A stretch of 44,534 nucleotides of DNA from Sulfurospirillum sp964441765 (GCA_964441765.1 CAYTVI010000006.1:1-44534), one strand, 5' to 3'. Positions 17,506-27,104 are shown, counted from the first letter of the stretch. Translations and numbers: made by a program. The notes: generated by a model not told the origin, from the letters alone.

Positions 17506-18161
17506 AAATTTTACTCTTAGAAGATGATATCTTACTTAACGAAGCTATCTCTCAATACCTCTTTTCAGAAGGGCATGATATTACTTCTGTACGAGATGGC
17601 GATGTCTGCTTAAGTATCCTTTATGAAACAACGTTCGATCTGCTCATTTTAGATATTAATGTGCCCAATATTGATGGTTTGAGCATTGTAGAGAAATTAC
17701 AGGCTATCAAAAAAGTTGTGCCGATTATTTTTATCTCGACGCTGATTGATATTGAAGATATCTCAAAAGCTTTTGAATTAGGCTGTTTTGATTATTTAAA
17801 AAAACCGTTTCATCTCAAAGAGCTCTCCCTTCGCATCAACAAAATCGTACAAACAACGCGTATCGATATACACCACAAACGACTCTCAAAGTGCTACAGT
17901 TTTGATGCGGATACGATGACACTCTTTTTTAATCACGAACCACAAAAGCTCTCTAAACGTCAGCTTAAAATCATCGATTTTCTTGCACGTAACCAAGGCT
18001 TTGTGTGTAGTTACGAGATGTTTATGGAATACGTATGGGATGATATTGATGTTGATGCTGCGACTATTCGTGCCGAAGTCAATCGTTTAAAAAGTATTTT
18101 AAAAGAAGATTTTGTTATCAATGTCCGAGGTATTGGTTATTTGATAAAAATCCTCAACTAG
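17502..18161 (+). CDS. OmpR-family response regulator
   Basis: A 219-aa two-domain regulator. The receiver domain has the acidic pocket EDD at 7-9, phospho-acceptor Asp51 (LILDINVPNIDG) and the conserved Lys in KKPF. The C-terminal winged helix includes LSKRQLKIIDFLARNQGFVCSYEMFMEYVW and VDAATIRAEVNRLKSIL, the OmpR/PhoB DNA-recognition pattern, ending RGIGYLI. It overlaps the FIST kinase gene by ATGA, so the two form a cognate pair. The transcription unit ends in a hairpin; target promoters are not evident. Confidence 0.92.
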   Translation: MKILLLEDDILLNEAISQYLFSEGHDITSVRDGDVCLSILYETTFDLLILDINVPNIDGLSIVEKLQAIKKVVPIIFISTLIDIEDISKAFELGCFDYLKKPFHLKELSLRINKIVQTTRIDIHHKRLSKCYSFDADTMTLFFNHEPQKLSKRQLKIIDFLARNQGFVCSYEMFMEYVWDDIDVDAATIRAEVNRLKSILKEDFVINVRGIGYLIKILN

Positions 18162-18185
18162 GTATAAAAAAGATACCATTTTTAT
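18161..18185 (+). terminator. Short terminator after the response regulator
   Basis: GGTAT and ATACC pair around the A-rich loop AAAAAAG, followed by ATTTTTATG. The stem is only 5 bp but the placement at the stop codon and the T-rich tail fit a terminator facing the convergent hyf operon. Confidence 0.5.
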
Positions 18186-18209
18186 GTATCATTTCTTAAC
18201 GTTCTATCC

Positions 18210-18656
18210 TCACTCATGAAGCAACACATCAAGCTCTTTGAGCTTATCAACGGCTCGCGTCACAGATATTTTAGCACTATCACTCAAGCCCTCACTAAAG
18301 TGCAAAACATTTTCAAGTAAAACACAAATACCCAAGAAAATAGTTTTGGTACAAATATCTCTTAAATAACTGATAAGAATGGGAGTAGGAAGGTTATGGG
18401 TGGAGTAGATGTAGGTGCGTTCGTCACTAAGGTCAAGAAACTCAATTTTATCTTCTTTAAAACCACTCATAGCATCCACAACCACAATCACATCAGGAGC
18501 ATACTCACGCAAAGCAGCAAACTCATCTTCAGGGGTGTCGTAACCAAAAAAAACTCTCCAATCTGCCATGTGTTTTTCCACAACTCTGCCCACAGCAATC
18601 GCAACACCATCGTCACCTCGGAGTTCATTGCCAACGCATAAGAGTGCTTTTTTCAC
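18210..18656 (-). CDS. hycI: [NiFe]-hydrogenase maturation endopeptidase (HycI-like)
   Basis: A 148-aa member of the HycI/HyaD/HybD peptidase family, which removes the C-terminal tail of the large subunit after nickel insertion. The N-terminal signature ALLCVGNELRGDDGVA and the VVVDAMSG segment supply the acidic nickel-sensing residues. The start is GTG 18656 (VKKALLCVG) inside the upstream stop (TAGTG), with AAGGA before it; a longer in-frame extension to 18722 lies within the upstream gene. Last gene of the hyf operon; its likely substrate is the HyfG homologue, which carries a tail after DPCYSCTER. Confidence 0.88.
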   Translation of the reverse strand: MKKALLCVGNELRGDDGVAIAVGRVVEKHMADWRVFFGYDTPEDEFAALREYAPDVIVVVDAMSGFKEDKIEFLDLSDERTYIYSTHNLPTPILISYLRDICTKTIFLGICVLLENVLHFSEGLSDSAKISVTRAVDKLKELDVLLHE

Positions 18657-19000
18657 TAAAAATCCTTCCGAAGGACTAAATAACCCTCTTTCAAACTGAC
18701 AAGTATCTCTTTCAAAGGACATTCCATCATATGAGGCAAAAGACGCACGGCATGTTCTGGAAAAATTTCTATCTCAAAATATTTACTCAAATTACCCAGC
18801 TTAAATCTTAAATATTCATCACCGTTTTTCAAAATCTCTTCAAACGAAGAGAGTTCAATCTCTAAAACCTTTTCACTAAAATCAATCGTACCCACACCAT
18901 GCCCGATACACGTAGAAAAGATTTTAATCTGTTCAAGTTTGGCATCATTACATTTTGCACCATCAAGATGCCGTTTGATGAGTCTGTACACTTTTATCAC
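18656..19000 (-). CDS. hycH: HycH-like hydrogenase maturation/accessory protein
   Basis: A 114-aa soluble protein, easily passed over as hypothetical. It shares with E. coli HycH the pattern S-x-IGH-x-G-x-ID (here STCIGHGVGTID), a K-x(4)-KY-x-EI block (KLGNLSKYFEIEIF) and a YLVLRK-type C-terminus. HycH is needed for formation of active hydrogenase 3; its exact role is unclear. Its place between hyfI and the hycI-like gene matches the hyc operon order. The stop overlaps the next start (TAGTG). The match is from remembered motifs, so confidence is moderate. Confidence 0.65.
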   Translation of the reverse strand: MIKVYRLIKRHLDGAKCNDAKLEQIKIFSTCIGHGVGTIDFSEKVLEIELSSFEEILKNGDEYLRFKLGNLSKYFEIEIFPEHAVRLLPHMMECPLKEILVSLKEGYLVLRKDF

Positions 19001-19825
19001 TTATTTTACTCCCCACTTGACTCTATGCAAATCAATTTTATCTTCGTCTTGACAGAGTACATATTGGGTATAAATCTCATTGTGCAAAATTCCCATACAC
19101 TCCGCATAACGTGGATCATCTTCGACACGCATAGCCTCAGTAATAGAAACTTTCGTCGCTTTAGCATCTTTAGTATCACCACTGCTGACGAGTGCACGAA
19201 GATACTTATCGAACAATTTGCGCCCAAACACATAACTCATCAATTTTTTAGCGTGTACAAGTAAATCTCTTTCAAAAAGGGTATTGCCAAGGACTGAATC
19301 TTCTACAAGAGGCGGTAGATCGCCATCGTGTTCAAAGCTCACTTTTTGAAGTTTTTGTTCCATCACACCAAGGGCTGTTGTGAGTCCATAGATGATACTC
19401 GCAGGATGCGGAGGACAACCTGGAATGTAGGCATCAACAGGGATGATTTTGTCGATACCACTAAGAACACTGTACGCATCATAAAAGATACCTCCCGTTA
19501 CCCCACATGCACCAAGAGCGACAACGATTTTGGGGTCGGGTGTAGCTTCATAGGCACGAAGAAGCGGATAGTACATCTGACGTGTCACAGGACCTGTGCA
19601 CAGAAGAATATCGGCATGGCGAGGATTGGCAACCAGTTTAAATCCAAAGCGCTCAGGGTCCCAAAGCGGTGTAATAGCTGCAAAAATCTCAATTTCACAG
19701 CCATTGCAACTCCCACAATCAATTCGGTAAACACTAAAACTTCGACCGATATGTTTTAATAGCTCAAGTTTTTGCTCTAAGGTATTGGCAAGATCAATCT
19801 CGCTTGGCATTTCATATGTTTTCAT
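19001..19825 (-). CDS. hyfI: Group 4 [NiFe]-hydrogenase small subunit (HyfI/HycG/NuoB-like)
   Basis: A 274-aa subunit carrying the proximal [4Fe-4S] cluster. Ligands are visible as Cys37, Cys40/Cys43 (DCGSCNGCEIE), a GACG motif and IPGCPPHP, the NuoB/HycG pattern, so this is the short group 4 type without a twin-arginine leader. It is longer than the E. coli homologues because of a C-terminal extension of about 100 residues that holds no obvious cofactor motif. It overlaps hyfH by ATGA and ends next to the hycH-like gene. Confidence 0.93.
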   Translation of the reverse strand: MKTYEMPSEIDLANTLEQKLELLKHIGRSFSVYRIDCGSCNGCEIEIFAAITPLWDPERFGFKLVANPRHADILLCTGPVTRQMYYPLLRAYEATPDPKIVVALGACGVTGGIFYDAYSVLSGIDKIIPVDAYIPGCPPHPASIIYGLTTALGVMEQKLQKVSFEHDGDLPPLVEDSVLGNTLFERDLLVHAKKLMSYVFGRKLFDKYLRALVSSGDTKDAKATKVSITEAMRVEDDPRYAECMGILHNEIYTQYVLCQDEDKIDLHRVKWGVK

Positions 19826-20361
19826 TCTATCACCATCTCTTTGCCACTGGTAAAGTCTGCTACCGTAGCCGTTTTTTTACATGTAGGACACATACACAGA
19901 TAATTTTTTGCCTCTTCAAGCCTTTTTTCACTCACGTTTGCCTTACTTAAACACTCAAAACTATACTTGACAAGTCTTTTCGCACTAAAAGGCTTTTTGC
20001 ATGTCGTACAATATTGAACATCCAATTCTCCTCGTTGAATGAGCGCTGATTTATCAAATTTAACAGCTAGCTCAAACTCTTCACTGAGCTTTATCGCTCC
20101 TGTAGGACACACTTCATCGCATCTACCACAAAAGATACACCTTCCGCAATCAAACTCCCAAATGAGCTTACTTTTATCATCATTAAACACTACTGTAATC
20201 GCATTAGAAGGGCATGCAATACCACACGCGGCACAACCAATACACAAATCAAAAATATAAGCGGGTTTTCCACGAAAATTTTCTGAAACCTTATAGGGTT
20301 CAAACGGATATTTATGGGTAATTTCACCGTATTTTTTACTGATATCAAGAAGTTTCATCAT
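19822..20361 (-). CDS. hyfH: Hydrogenase 2x[4Fe-4S] ferredoxin subunit (HyfH/HycF-like)
   Basis: A 179-aa NuoI-like electron-transfer subunit linking the electron donor to the small subunit. Two ferredoxin motifs are clear: CIGCAACGIACP and CGRCIFCGRCDEVCP. The C-terminal third has two further CxxC pairs (CTTCKK and CMCPTCKK) that could bind zinc or iron, as in HycF. ATGA-type overlaps join it to hyfG and hyfI. An imperfect palindrome (TTTACATGTAGG) codes for PTCKK near 19877. Confidence 0.92.
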   Translation of the reverse strand: MMKLLDISKKYGEITHKYPFEPYKVSENFRGKPAYIFDLCIGCAACGIACPSNAITVVFNDDKSKLIWEFDCGRCIFCGRCDEVCPTGAIKLSEEFELAVKFDKSALIQRGELDVQYCTTCKKPFSAKRLVKYSFECLSKANVSEKRLEEAKNYLCMCPTCKKTATVADFTSGKEMVIE

Positions 20362-22097
20362 CTTAAATCCTTTAGCGGACTATTTTTTTGTGTCCTAGCG
20401 AAATTTTTCAAATCGGCATTGGTTAAAATTTTGCTTTTTTTACTTTTCACATCCACCACCGTAACACGCTCTGTACACGAATAACACGGATCTAAGCTAC
20501 ACACAATGAGTGCGGCATCGGCAAGATTGTTTCCACGGAATTGAAAACGAAGACTTGGCCAGTTGTTATACGTAGCCGCCCTACATCTCCAGCGAAACAC
20601 CTTTTGTGCACTCCCTTGCATAATCCAATGCACATTTTCCCCTCGTGGGGCTTCCACATATGCCAGTGCATAATTCTCAGGCTTAACATGGAATTTTGGC
20701 TCTGTAATAATGGGGGTTTGAGGCATCAGTTCAAAACATTGACGGATAATGGAAACAGAACTTTTAAGCTCCATATAACGCACCATCTCTCTAGCATAGA
20801 CATCTCCGCCTTCTACAACAGCAACTTTAAAATCAAGTTGTTTAAAGAAGTCGTATGGGTGGTCGTAGCGTGTATCACGTTTGATACCACTTCCTCTGAT
20901 ATTAGGACCCACTGGTGAAAAATCACGTGCGATTTGTTTATCTAAAATGCCTACACCTTTCCAGCGACTCATTTGGCGTTTATCATCCATCACAGCATCC
21001 CACACTTCATCGACTTGCGTTTCGATGATTTGTAGTATTCGCAAACTCTCTTTAATCTCAACTCCCGTGATATCGCGTCTAAGTCCTCCCATAACCACAT
21101 TACCATAGGTTTTGCGCCCACCGGTAACCAGTTCGGCTAATTTCATTGAGTACTCACGAATTCTAAAAATGTGCATAAACGCATTGTAATTTCCCGTTAC
21201 TTCACAGGCAAGTCCAATATTGAGCAAATGGCTGTGCAAACGCTCAATTTCTGAACAAATAACGCGAATCGCTTGCGCACGAGCAGGAACTTCTAAGTTA
21301 ATTGCCTTTTCAGCCGCTTCAATACACGCAATCGCGTGAGCATAACCACAGATGCCACACACACGTTCAGCCAAATAGCCCATCTGATCATAATTCATAC
21401 GATTTTCAGCCAGTTTTTCCATGCCTCTGTGTTGGTAAAAAAGCCTGTAATCAGCATCAATAATCGTATCGCCATCACAAAAAAGTCTAAAATGTCCAGG
21501 CTCATCCGCCGTGATATGCAAAGGACCTAAAGGCACATCGATAATGCCAGAGCCCTCGGGTCTTAAAAACTCATATTCAGGCTCCATGTAATGCTCACGC
21601 ATGTCAGGACGATAGCGGTAGTCCATGGCATCTTTACGAAGTGGGAAAAGTCCATCAGGCCAATCGTCACTCAGAACCAAACGCCGTTTATCAGGCAAGC
21701 CCTCAGCAATGAGCCCAAACATATCATACGCTTCTCTTTCATACCAAACACACGCAGGAACCAATGGCGTAACAGAGGGGAAAACAAGACTATCAGGAGA
21801 AATAAGTACTTTTATAGTGATAAAACATTTTTCGTCTTGTGCAATCTCATCGCCTTCAAACATTTTGCCACCCTCCATAGAGAGTGCGTAGTAAAGAGCA
21901 TAGTGCTTATTAATACTTCTTTCATCATTAGGAATCATGGTTGTGAGATAACCACCCATATCATAATACAAGAAGCGCACAGCTTCTGGAAGGTCATTTA
22001 ACTCAACCAAAGCAGTCACTTGGTCTTCGCATTGCCTTGTGACTTCTAAAACTTTAACTCTTTGTCTCAGAGCTTCTACAAATGTATCGCATTTCAT
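20358..22097 (-). CDS. hyfG: Group 4 [NiFe]-hydrogenase large subunit fused to NuoC-like domain (HyfG/HycE-like)
   Basis: A 579-aa catalytic subunit for H+/H2 conversion. Residues about 1-180 resemble the NuoC/30-kDa subunit and the rest the NuoD-like large subunit, the fusion typical of HycE/HyfG. Ni-Fe ligands are seen as Cys247 and Cys250 (RVCGICG) and Cys538 and Cys541 (DPCYSC). About 35 residues follow after TERVTV, consistent with a C-terminal tail removed by the HycI-like peptidase encoded downstream. The active site lies on the cytoplasmic face in this family. Neither CxxC carries Sec in place of Cys. Confidence 0.95.
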   Translation of the reverse strand: MKCDTFVEALRQRVKVLEVTRQCEDQVTALVELNDLPEAVRFLYYDMGGYLTTMIPNDERSINKHYALYYALSMEGGKMFEGDEIAQDEKCFITIKVLISPDSLVFPSVTPLVPACVWYEREAYDMFGLIAEGLPDKRRLVLSDDWPDGLFPLRKDAMDYRYRPDMREHYMEPEYEFLRPEGSGIIDVPLGPLHITADEPGHFRLFCDGDTIIDADYRLFYQHRGMEKLAENRMNYDQMGYLAERVCGICGYAHAIACIEAAEKAINLEVPARAQAIRVICSEIERLHSHLLNIGLACEVTGNYNAFMHIFRIREYSMKLAELVTGGRKTYGNVVMGGLRRDITGVEIKESLRILQIIETQVDEVWDAVMDDKRQMSRWKGVGILDKQIARDFSPVGPNIRGSGIKRDTRYDHPYDFFKQLDFKVAVVEGGDVYAREMVRYMELKSSVSIIRQCFELMPQTPIITEPKFHVKPENYALAYVEAPRGENVHWIMQGSAQKVFRWRCRAATYNNWPSLRFQFRGNNLADAALIVCSLDPCYSCTERVTVVDVKSKKSKILTNADLKNFARTQKNSPLKDLR

Positions 22098-22109
22098 GAC
22101 ATATCCTAT

Positions 22110-23579
22110 TTATTGTTTCATAATACTTTTTACGCTCTCGTCTAAAAGAAACGTAAAAGAATCAAATTGCCATACGCCAAAGGTTACAATCAAAACGGCT
22201 AAAGCAATTAAGGGTAAATTTTCACTGAGTTTCATTTCACTGTTATAGACAACATTTCCTTCTACTTTACCAAAAGAGGCAAGAAAGAAGTGTGAAAAAT
22301 CTGCTATAAAAATAATGGCTAAGGCAATAGCAAAAATTCCCATCAAAAGATATTTTCCATCAAGCGCTGCCGCCTTAAAAATAAGAAACTCACTTACGAA
22401 AATCGCAAATCCAGGCACACCAACCAATGAACAAATAGCAATACCAAATAAAACTGCGGTCAGTGGAGCAATACGTATCATTCCTCCCATCTTCGTCATA
22501 TCTTTAGTGCCATAAATTTTTGCAATATTACCTGTTGAACAAAACGCTAAAGCTTTGGTAAATGAATGTGCAGCGCAGTGAAAAAGTGCTGCAAAAAGCC
22601 CAATGGCTCCACCAACACCTAGACCAAAAGCAATAACACCCATGTGTGCCACAGAGTGATACGCAAACATCCTTTTAACATTGTGTTGACGAATCAGAAA
22701 GAATGCAGATATAAATAGTGTCAATGTTGCACTCACTATCATCACGGTTTGCACAAAATCAAAACCAACACCATTGGCAACAATAGCGTAGTAGCGTATA
22801 AGTCCTAACATCGCACATTTTAAAAGCACCCCAGAAAGCAATGCCGATGTGGGAGCAGGACCTTCGGCGTGAACATCGGGTAGCCATGTATGTGTTGGTG
22901 CAAGTCCTGCTTTAGTTCCAAATCCAATTAAAGCAAAGATAAAGACCAATTTTAAAGCCATGCTATCAATACGGTCAGCATTGGCTAAAAGATCGGTGTA
23001 GAGCATCGCTTCCCCATCGATTTTACCATTGGCGGCGGAGAAGAGCAATATGGTAGCATACAGTGCAAACGCAAGACCAATACTACACAAAACAATATAT
23101 TTGTAACCACTTTCTGTGGACTTTTTATCTTTTTTCACCGCTACAAGAAAGACAGAAGCCAATGTGGTTGCCTCAATCGCTGCCCACATAAAGGCAATAT
23201 TGTTACACAATACACTTAAACTCATTGTTCCTGTAAAGATGAAGCTTAGCGCAAAGTAGTTTTTCACTTCTCTTAAATCTATATGTCCCTCTTCCAATTC
23301 CCATTTCATATAGGTTGTCGCATAAACATTGACCAGTAAGCCCGTAATGGCAATAAGTGATAAAAAGATAGCTCCCAAAGCATCTAAGAAAATATAATGA
23401 TGAAATGTAGAAAGCGCTTCCTCATTCACAACTTTGCCGACAGCACTGAGTAAGAGTGATGAAACAATTACGCTTAAAAAAATATGAAGATTTTGTAAAA
23501 GCTTAAACTGGAGTGGCATAAAAAACATAATCACGCCAAAAACAAAAGGCACCGTGAGTATTAAGACTAAAATATCCAT
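22110..23579 (-). CDS. hyfF: Hydrogenase membrane subunit HyfF (antiporter-like)
   Basis: A 489-aa polytopic protein of the NuoL/M/N and Mrp-antiporter family. The family core is visible in GTKAGLAPTHTWLPDVHAEGPAPTSALLSGVLLKCA and HSVAHMGVIAFGLG, with the conserved Lys and His residues of the proton path. HyfF is present in hydrogenase 4 but absent from hydrogenase 3, so its presence points to the larger, probably ion-pumping Hyf type. It lies 12 bp upstream of hyfG and 1 bp after hyfE. Confidence 0.92.
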   Translation of the reverse strand: MDILVLILTVPFVFGVIMFFMPLQFKLLQNLHIFLSVIVSSLLLSAVGKVVNEEALSTFHHYIFLDALGAIFLSLIAITGLLVNVYATTYMKWELEEGHIDLREVKNYFALSFIFTGTMSLSVLCNNIAFMWAAIEATTLASVFLVAVKKDKKSTESGYKYIVLCSIGLAFALYATILLFSAANGKIDGEAMLYTDLLANADRIDSMALKLVFIFALIGFGTKAGLAPTHTWLPDVHAEGPAPTSALLSGVLLKCAMLGLIRYYAIVANGVGFDFVQTVMIVSATLTLFISAFFLIRQHNVKRMFAYHSVAHMGVIAFGLGVGGAIGLFAALFHCAAHSFTKALAFCSTGNIAKIYGTKDMTKMGGMIRIAPLTAVLFGIAICSLVGVPGFAIFVSEFLIFKAAALDGKYLLMGIFAIALAIIFIADFSHFFLASFGKVEGNVVYNSEMKLSENLPLIALAVLIVTFGVWQFDSFTFLLDESVKSIMKQ

Positions 23580-23580
23580 T

Positions 23581-24231
23581 TTATCCCCTTAAATTGATGG
23601 CTTTGGAAGTATCAAGACTTCCATAAGCGGCATAAAATCGCTTCGCTAAAACACTCATAATCACAACGGCAAAAATTGCATCGGTTAAAATACCAACCTC
23701 TACAAGTTCATGAGAACTGTATGCCATCAGTGCTAGGCTTAAGTGTATACCATTTTCAAAGAGACAATAAGAGAGAATTTGTTTGAGAAATGAGTTTCTC
23801 AAAATAAATCCAAAAATACCCATCATAAAGATAAACGACGCTGCAAACAAGGGTAAAACATCTTGAAAGAGTGAAAAATGGATGAACACTTTGTAAAACA
23901 TCATCGCAACTGCGAGAGAAAAACTAAGCGCAACAACCGGTGATATAAAAAAGCCACCTACGGGTTCATCTTCCATCACAACACCCAATTTTTTAACCAG
24001 CCTCAATAGATAAAAAGGCACAAAGAGCACTTTAATCACAAACGCTGTGATTGCCCAAATAAGGAGTTCATGTGTGCCGTATTTAAAGTATAACGCCAAA
24101 AAAATCATGACCAATAAAAGCGTTTGCACAGCGTAGGCTTGAATACTATGACGGTATTGTCTTAACCCAAATACCGCAAAGCTCGTTACCATCATCAAAA
24201 CTGCGATAATATCAATTATATTTCCCATCAT
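23581..24231 (-). CDS. hyfE: Hydrogenase membrane subunit HyfE
   Basis: A 216-aa protein with about six or seven membrane helices, of the HyfE family (N-terminal part NuoK-like). Recognisable segments are RQYRHSIQAYAVQTLLL, VKVLFVPFYL and the SYCLFENGIHLSLALMAYSSHELVEVGILTDAIFAVVIMSV-type tail with acidic residues in helices. The start is the first of two adjacent ATG codons at 24231, overlapping the hyfC stop (TAATG); a longer frame to 24267 lies inside hyfC. Like hyfF it marks the Hyf rather than the Hyc type. Confidence 0.88.
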   Translation of the reverse strand: MMGNIIDIIAVLMMVTSFAVFGLRQYRHSIQAYAVQTLLLVMIFLALYFKYGTHELLIWAITAFVIKVLFVPFYLLRLVKKLGVVMEDEPVGGFFISPVVALSFSLAVAMMFYKVFIHFSLFQDVLPLFAASFIFMMGIFGFILRNSFLKQILSYCLFENGIHLSLALMAYSSHELVEVGILTDAIFAVVIMSVLAKRFYAAYGSLDTSKAINLRG

Positions 24232-25151
24232 TAAATCCCCATAATATAGAGTGCTAATGCAGTACATGCAATAGAAAGTGCAAAAAGCATCGTTCTTTTT
24301 ATCCCATTATTAACAGTAAACCTTGGTCCAAAATTATCAATAAAAACACCCATAACGTATAAAAAGCCCACTTCAGCCAAAAAAACAATCAATGATAAAA
24401 TAGGGTTTTCAAACCTCCAAGGGATAAAAATTACTAAGAAAAAGCCTAAAACGGCAAATTGTTTCAGTAATAATGCTACATCAATAATAGCAAGGTCTTT
24501 TCCACAATATTCACCTAAAACGCCCTCTTGTAACTCTTGTTCCGCTTCAGCCAAATCATAAGGTTTTCGACCCGTTTCAACATACATTACCCACAAAAAG
24601 GCAGTAGCTGCAATAGAAAATGAAGGAATGGCATACCCGTAACTTCCCTCTTTTACCCAATCCGTAATCAACGCCAAATTGGTACTTCCAGCTCCCATCA
24701 TCACGACGATAAGGCAAATCACAGCAACTTCTTCCGTATAAAAACCAAGCGTTCCTTCTCTGCTTGCACTCACACCTGCAAAAGGATTCGCCGTATCAAT
24801 ACCTGCGACAATAAACATAAATCGAAAAAGAGCCCCTAGATAGAGTAAAACAAAGATATCAGAAAACGGTGATAAGACAACCGACGTCGTACCATACGTA
24901 ATGGGTAACGCACAAAACATCGCTGCAGCGCATGCAAAGAGAACATACGGTGAGATTTGATAGATATAACTTGTGCTATGTGACTTTGTACGTCCACGTT
25001 TAAGGAGTTTAAAAAGATCAAGGTACGTTTGAAAGATACTCGGTCCAATGCGAGATTGAAATTTTGCTCTTAGTTTTCTGGAAATTCCATCAAAAAGAGG
25101 TGCGATAAGTATTGCCGAAATAAGTTGTAATAAGAGATAAAAAAAGTCCAT
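24231..25151 (-). CDS. hyfC: Hydrogenase membrane subunit HyfC (NuoH/HycD-like)
   Basis: A 306-aa membrane anchor related to NuoH and HycD, the subunit that joins the hydrophilic arm to the ion-translocating subunits. The family features LFDGISRKLRAKFQSRIGPSIFQ near the N-terminus and ETGRKPYDLAEAEQELQEG in a cytoplasmic loop are present. It is followed directly by hyfE and preceded by hyfB with a 12-bp gap. Confidence 0.93.
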   Translation of the reverse strand: MDFFYLLLQLISAILIAPLFDGISRKLRAKFQSRIGPSIFQTYLDLFKLLKRGRTKSHSTSYIYQISPYVLFACAAAMFCALPITYGTTSVVLSPFSDIFVLLYLGALFRFMFIVAGIDTANPFAGVSASREGTLGFYTEEVAVICLIVVMMGAGSTNLALITDWVKEGSYGYAIPSFSIAATAFLWVMYVETGRKPYDLAEAEQELQEGVLGEYCGKDLAIIDVALLLKQFAVLGFFLVIFIPWRFENPILSLIVFLAEVGFLYVMGVFIDNFGPRFTVNNGIKRTMLFALSIACTALALYIMGI

Positions 25152-25163
25152 GAATTCTCCCTT

Positions 25164-27104
25164 TTATAGATAGTAATACCCAAAAATGAGTACCAAACAA
25201 AGATACATCAAAATATATCCCGCATAAAGATTTGTTCGACCATTTTGAAAGATACCTATCTTATCGGAAACCACCATGATACAACGGATAACAGGTTCAT
25301 AAAGCTTATCCCAAAAAAGGTCATACGCTTTTTGCGTATAGACTACTTTTGAAAAGTATCCCTCCATCTTCATTTCTTGCTCATATCGTAAAATAAAGCT
25401 GAGTGCTTTTTTGATATCTCCCGTAAAAGAGTTTGAACCGATTTGCATATTTTTGTTATACAAAAAGCCACATGCCCATGGCTCAGTAACACGAACCTTG
25501 CTATGATTTGCTTTTAAGAGATAAAGGAATACAAAAGGGATAATGGCACACAAAAGCATAATCATAATAATAAGAGGCATAGAGATGAGTCCATAAACAT
25601 TCTGACTTGTTTGAGGTATGAGAGTAAGCACTATTTTTAAAAGTATTCCTACGACATCATTCATAAAGATACCTATTCCCACACAAAGACTCACCAATAA
25701 TCCCAGTGGTAACAATCTTATAAAGGGGGCTTCGTTTACTTCTTCGATGCATTGGGTATTACGGGCTATCCCTAAAAAAATTGAACCGTACATTTTTGAA
25801 AATGCCATAATTGCCATAGCACCCGTAATAGAAAGAGCAATGATAGCCAGCGTAAAGAAAAAGCGCGATGCCACACCTTCATCAACACCCCCCATGACCA
25901 TCGTTTTATACACCACCCATTCACTAGCAAAACCATTCAGAGGGGGTAACGCACAAATAGAAAGCACGGTCACAAAAAAGATAATAGAAGTCAGTGGCAT
26001 TTTTTTATGCAATCCTCCAAGGACATCCATATCACGTGTTTTGGTTGCCATAAAGACATTACCACTTAACATAAACAGAAGCGATTTGAAAATGGCATGG
26101 TTTAATATATGAAAGAAAGCTGCAATAAAACCTAGTAGTGCAATCACAGGTGAATGCGTTCCTAATCCATAAAATGCCCCACCCAATCCCAAAAAGATGA
26201 TGCCCACATTTTCACATGAACTGTAGGCAATGGACGCTTTGTAATCGTTGGAAGCGAGTGCATAAATAATGCCAAAAACGCAACTCAGTGCTCCCATGAA
26301 GAGTAAGATATAACCAAACTGGGCAAATTGCGGTAAAAGGAGTGAAAATTTGATAAACGCAAAGAGAGCTACTTTGATCATAACACCGCTCATGAGTGCC
26401 GAGGCATTTGAAGGACATCGGCAGTAAGCAAGAGGTAGCCATACATGAAAAGGAAACATCCCTGCTTTAGAACCTAGTCCGACAAGCAATAACACAAAAA
26501 GTGTTAAGCTCATCCCAAAGCCAATGTTCATGCCAGCAAAATGACTAAACTCAAAACTACCCGCAAAGCTTGCCATAATTAAAAGAGCAATCATTAAACA
26601 AAAAGCTCCAATTTGGGCAATTCCCAAATAAATCATCACATTTTTAGAAGCCTCTTTACCATCATTCATTAAAATAAGAAGTGCAGAGATCAGTGTCATC
26701 ACTTCCCACAATAGCATAAAAGAGAAAACATTGTCGCTGGCAATCACTAAAAGCATGGAGAGAATAAAGGCATTAAAAAGTGACGCAAAAACAGCTAAAT
26801 TGGCTTTACTTTCATAAAATTTCACATAATCAAAGCTAAAAAGTGAAACTGCAAAAGCAATAAGACTCACTAAAAAGCTAAAAAACATGCCAAGAGAATC
26901 TAATCTAAAAATAGGCGCACTGATAAAATTTCCAGGTAATTCCCATATCAATGTTTCGCCAAGATTGGAAAAGAAAAAGAGTGTTGCATAAAGCGATAGC
27001 ACACTGGCTAACCCAAATCCAACTTTTTGAGCCAAACGAGGTTTTTGATACAGAACAAGAGATGCAAGTGTCGCTAAGAGGAATAGCGTGTATATGATGT
27101 GCAT
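25164..27104 (-). CDS. hyfB: Hydrogenase membrane subunit HyfB (NuoL/HycC-like)
   Basis: A 646-aa polytopic antiporter-like subunit with about 15-16 helices. Family segments include GSKAGMFPFHVWLPLAY, HILNHAIFKSLLFMLSG and LSICALPPLNGFASEWVVYK. The protein ends in an extra C-terminal helix after a cytoplasmic loop, as in HycC/HyfB. Its ATG shares one base with the hyfA stop. With HyfF it gives the complex two antiporter-type modules. Confidence 0.93.
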   Translation of the reverse strand: MHIIYTLFLLATLASLVLYQKPRLAQKVGFGLASVLSLYATLFFFSNLGETLIWELPGNFISAPIFRLDSLGMFFSFLVSLIAFAVSLFSFDYVKFYESKANLAVFASLFNAFILSMLLVIASDNVFSFMLLWEVMTLISALLILMNDGKEASKNVMIYLGIAQIGAFCLMIALLIMASFAGSFEFSHFAGMNIGFGMSLTLFVLLLVGLGSKAGMFPFHVWLPLAYCRCPSNASALMSGVMIKVALFAFIKFSLLLPQFAQFGYILLFMGALSCVFGIIYALASNDYKASIAYSSCENVGIIFLGLGGAFYGLGTHSPVIALLGFIAAFFHILNHAIFKSLLFMLSGNVFMATKTRDMDVLGGLHKKMPLTSIIFFVTVLSICALPPLNGFASEWVVYKTMVMGGVDEGVASRFFFTLAIIALSITGAMAIMAFSKMYGSIFLGIARNTQCIEEVNEAPFIRLLPLGLLVSLCVGIGIFMNDVVGILLKIVLTLIPQTSQNVYGLISMPLIIMIMLLCAIIPFVFLYLLKANHSKVRVTEPWACGFLYNKNMQIGSNSFTGDIKKALSFILRYEQEMKMEGYFSKVVYTQKAYDLFWDKLYEPVIRCIMVVSDKIGIFQNGRTNLYAGYILMYLCLVLIFGYYYL

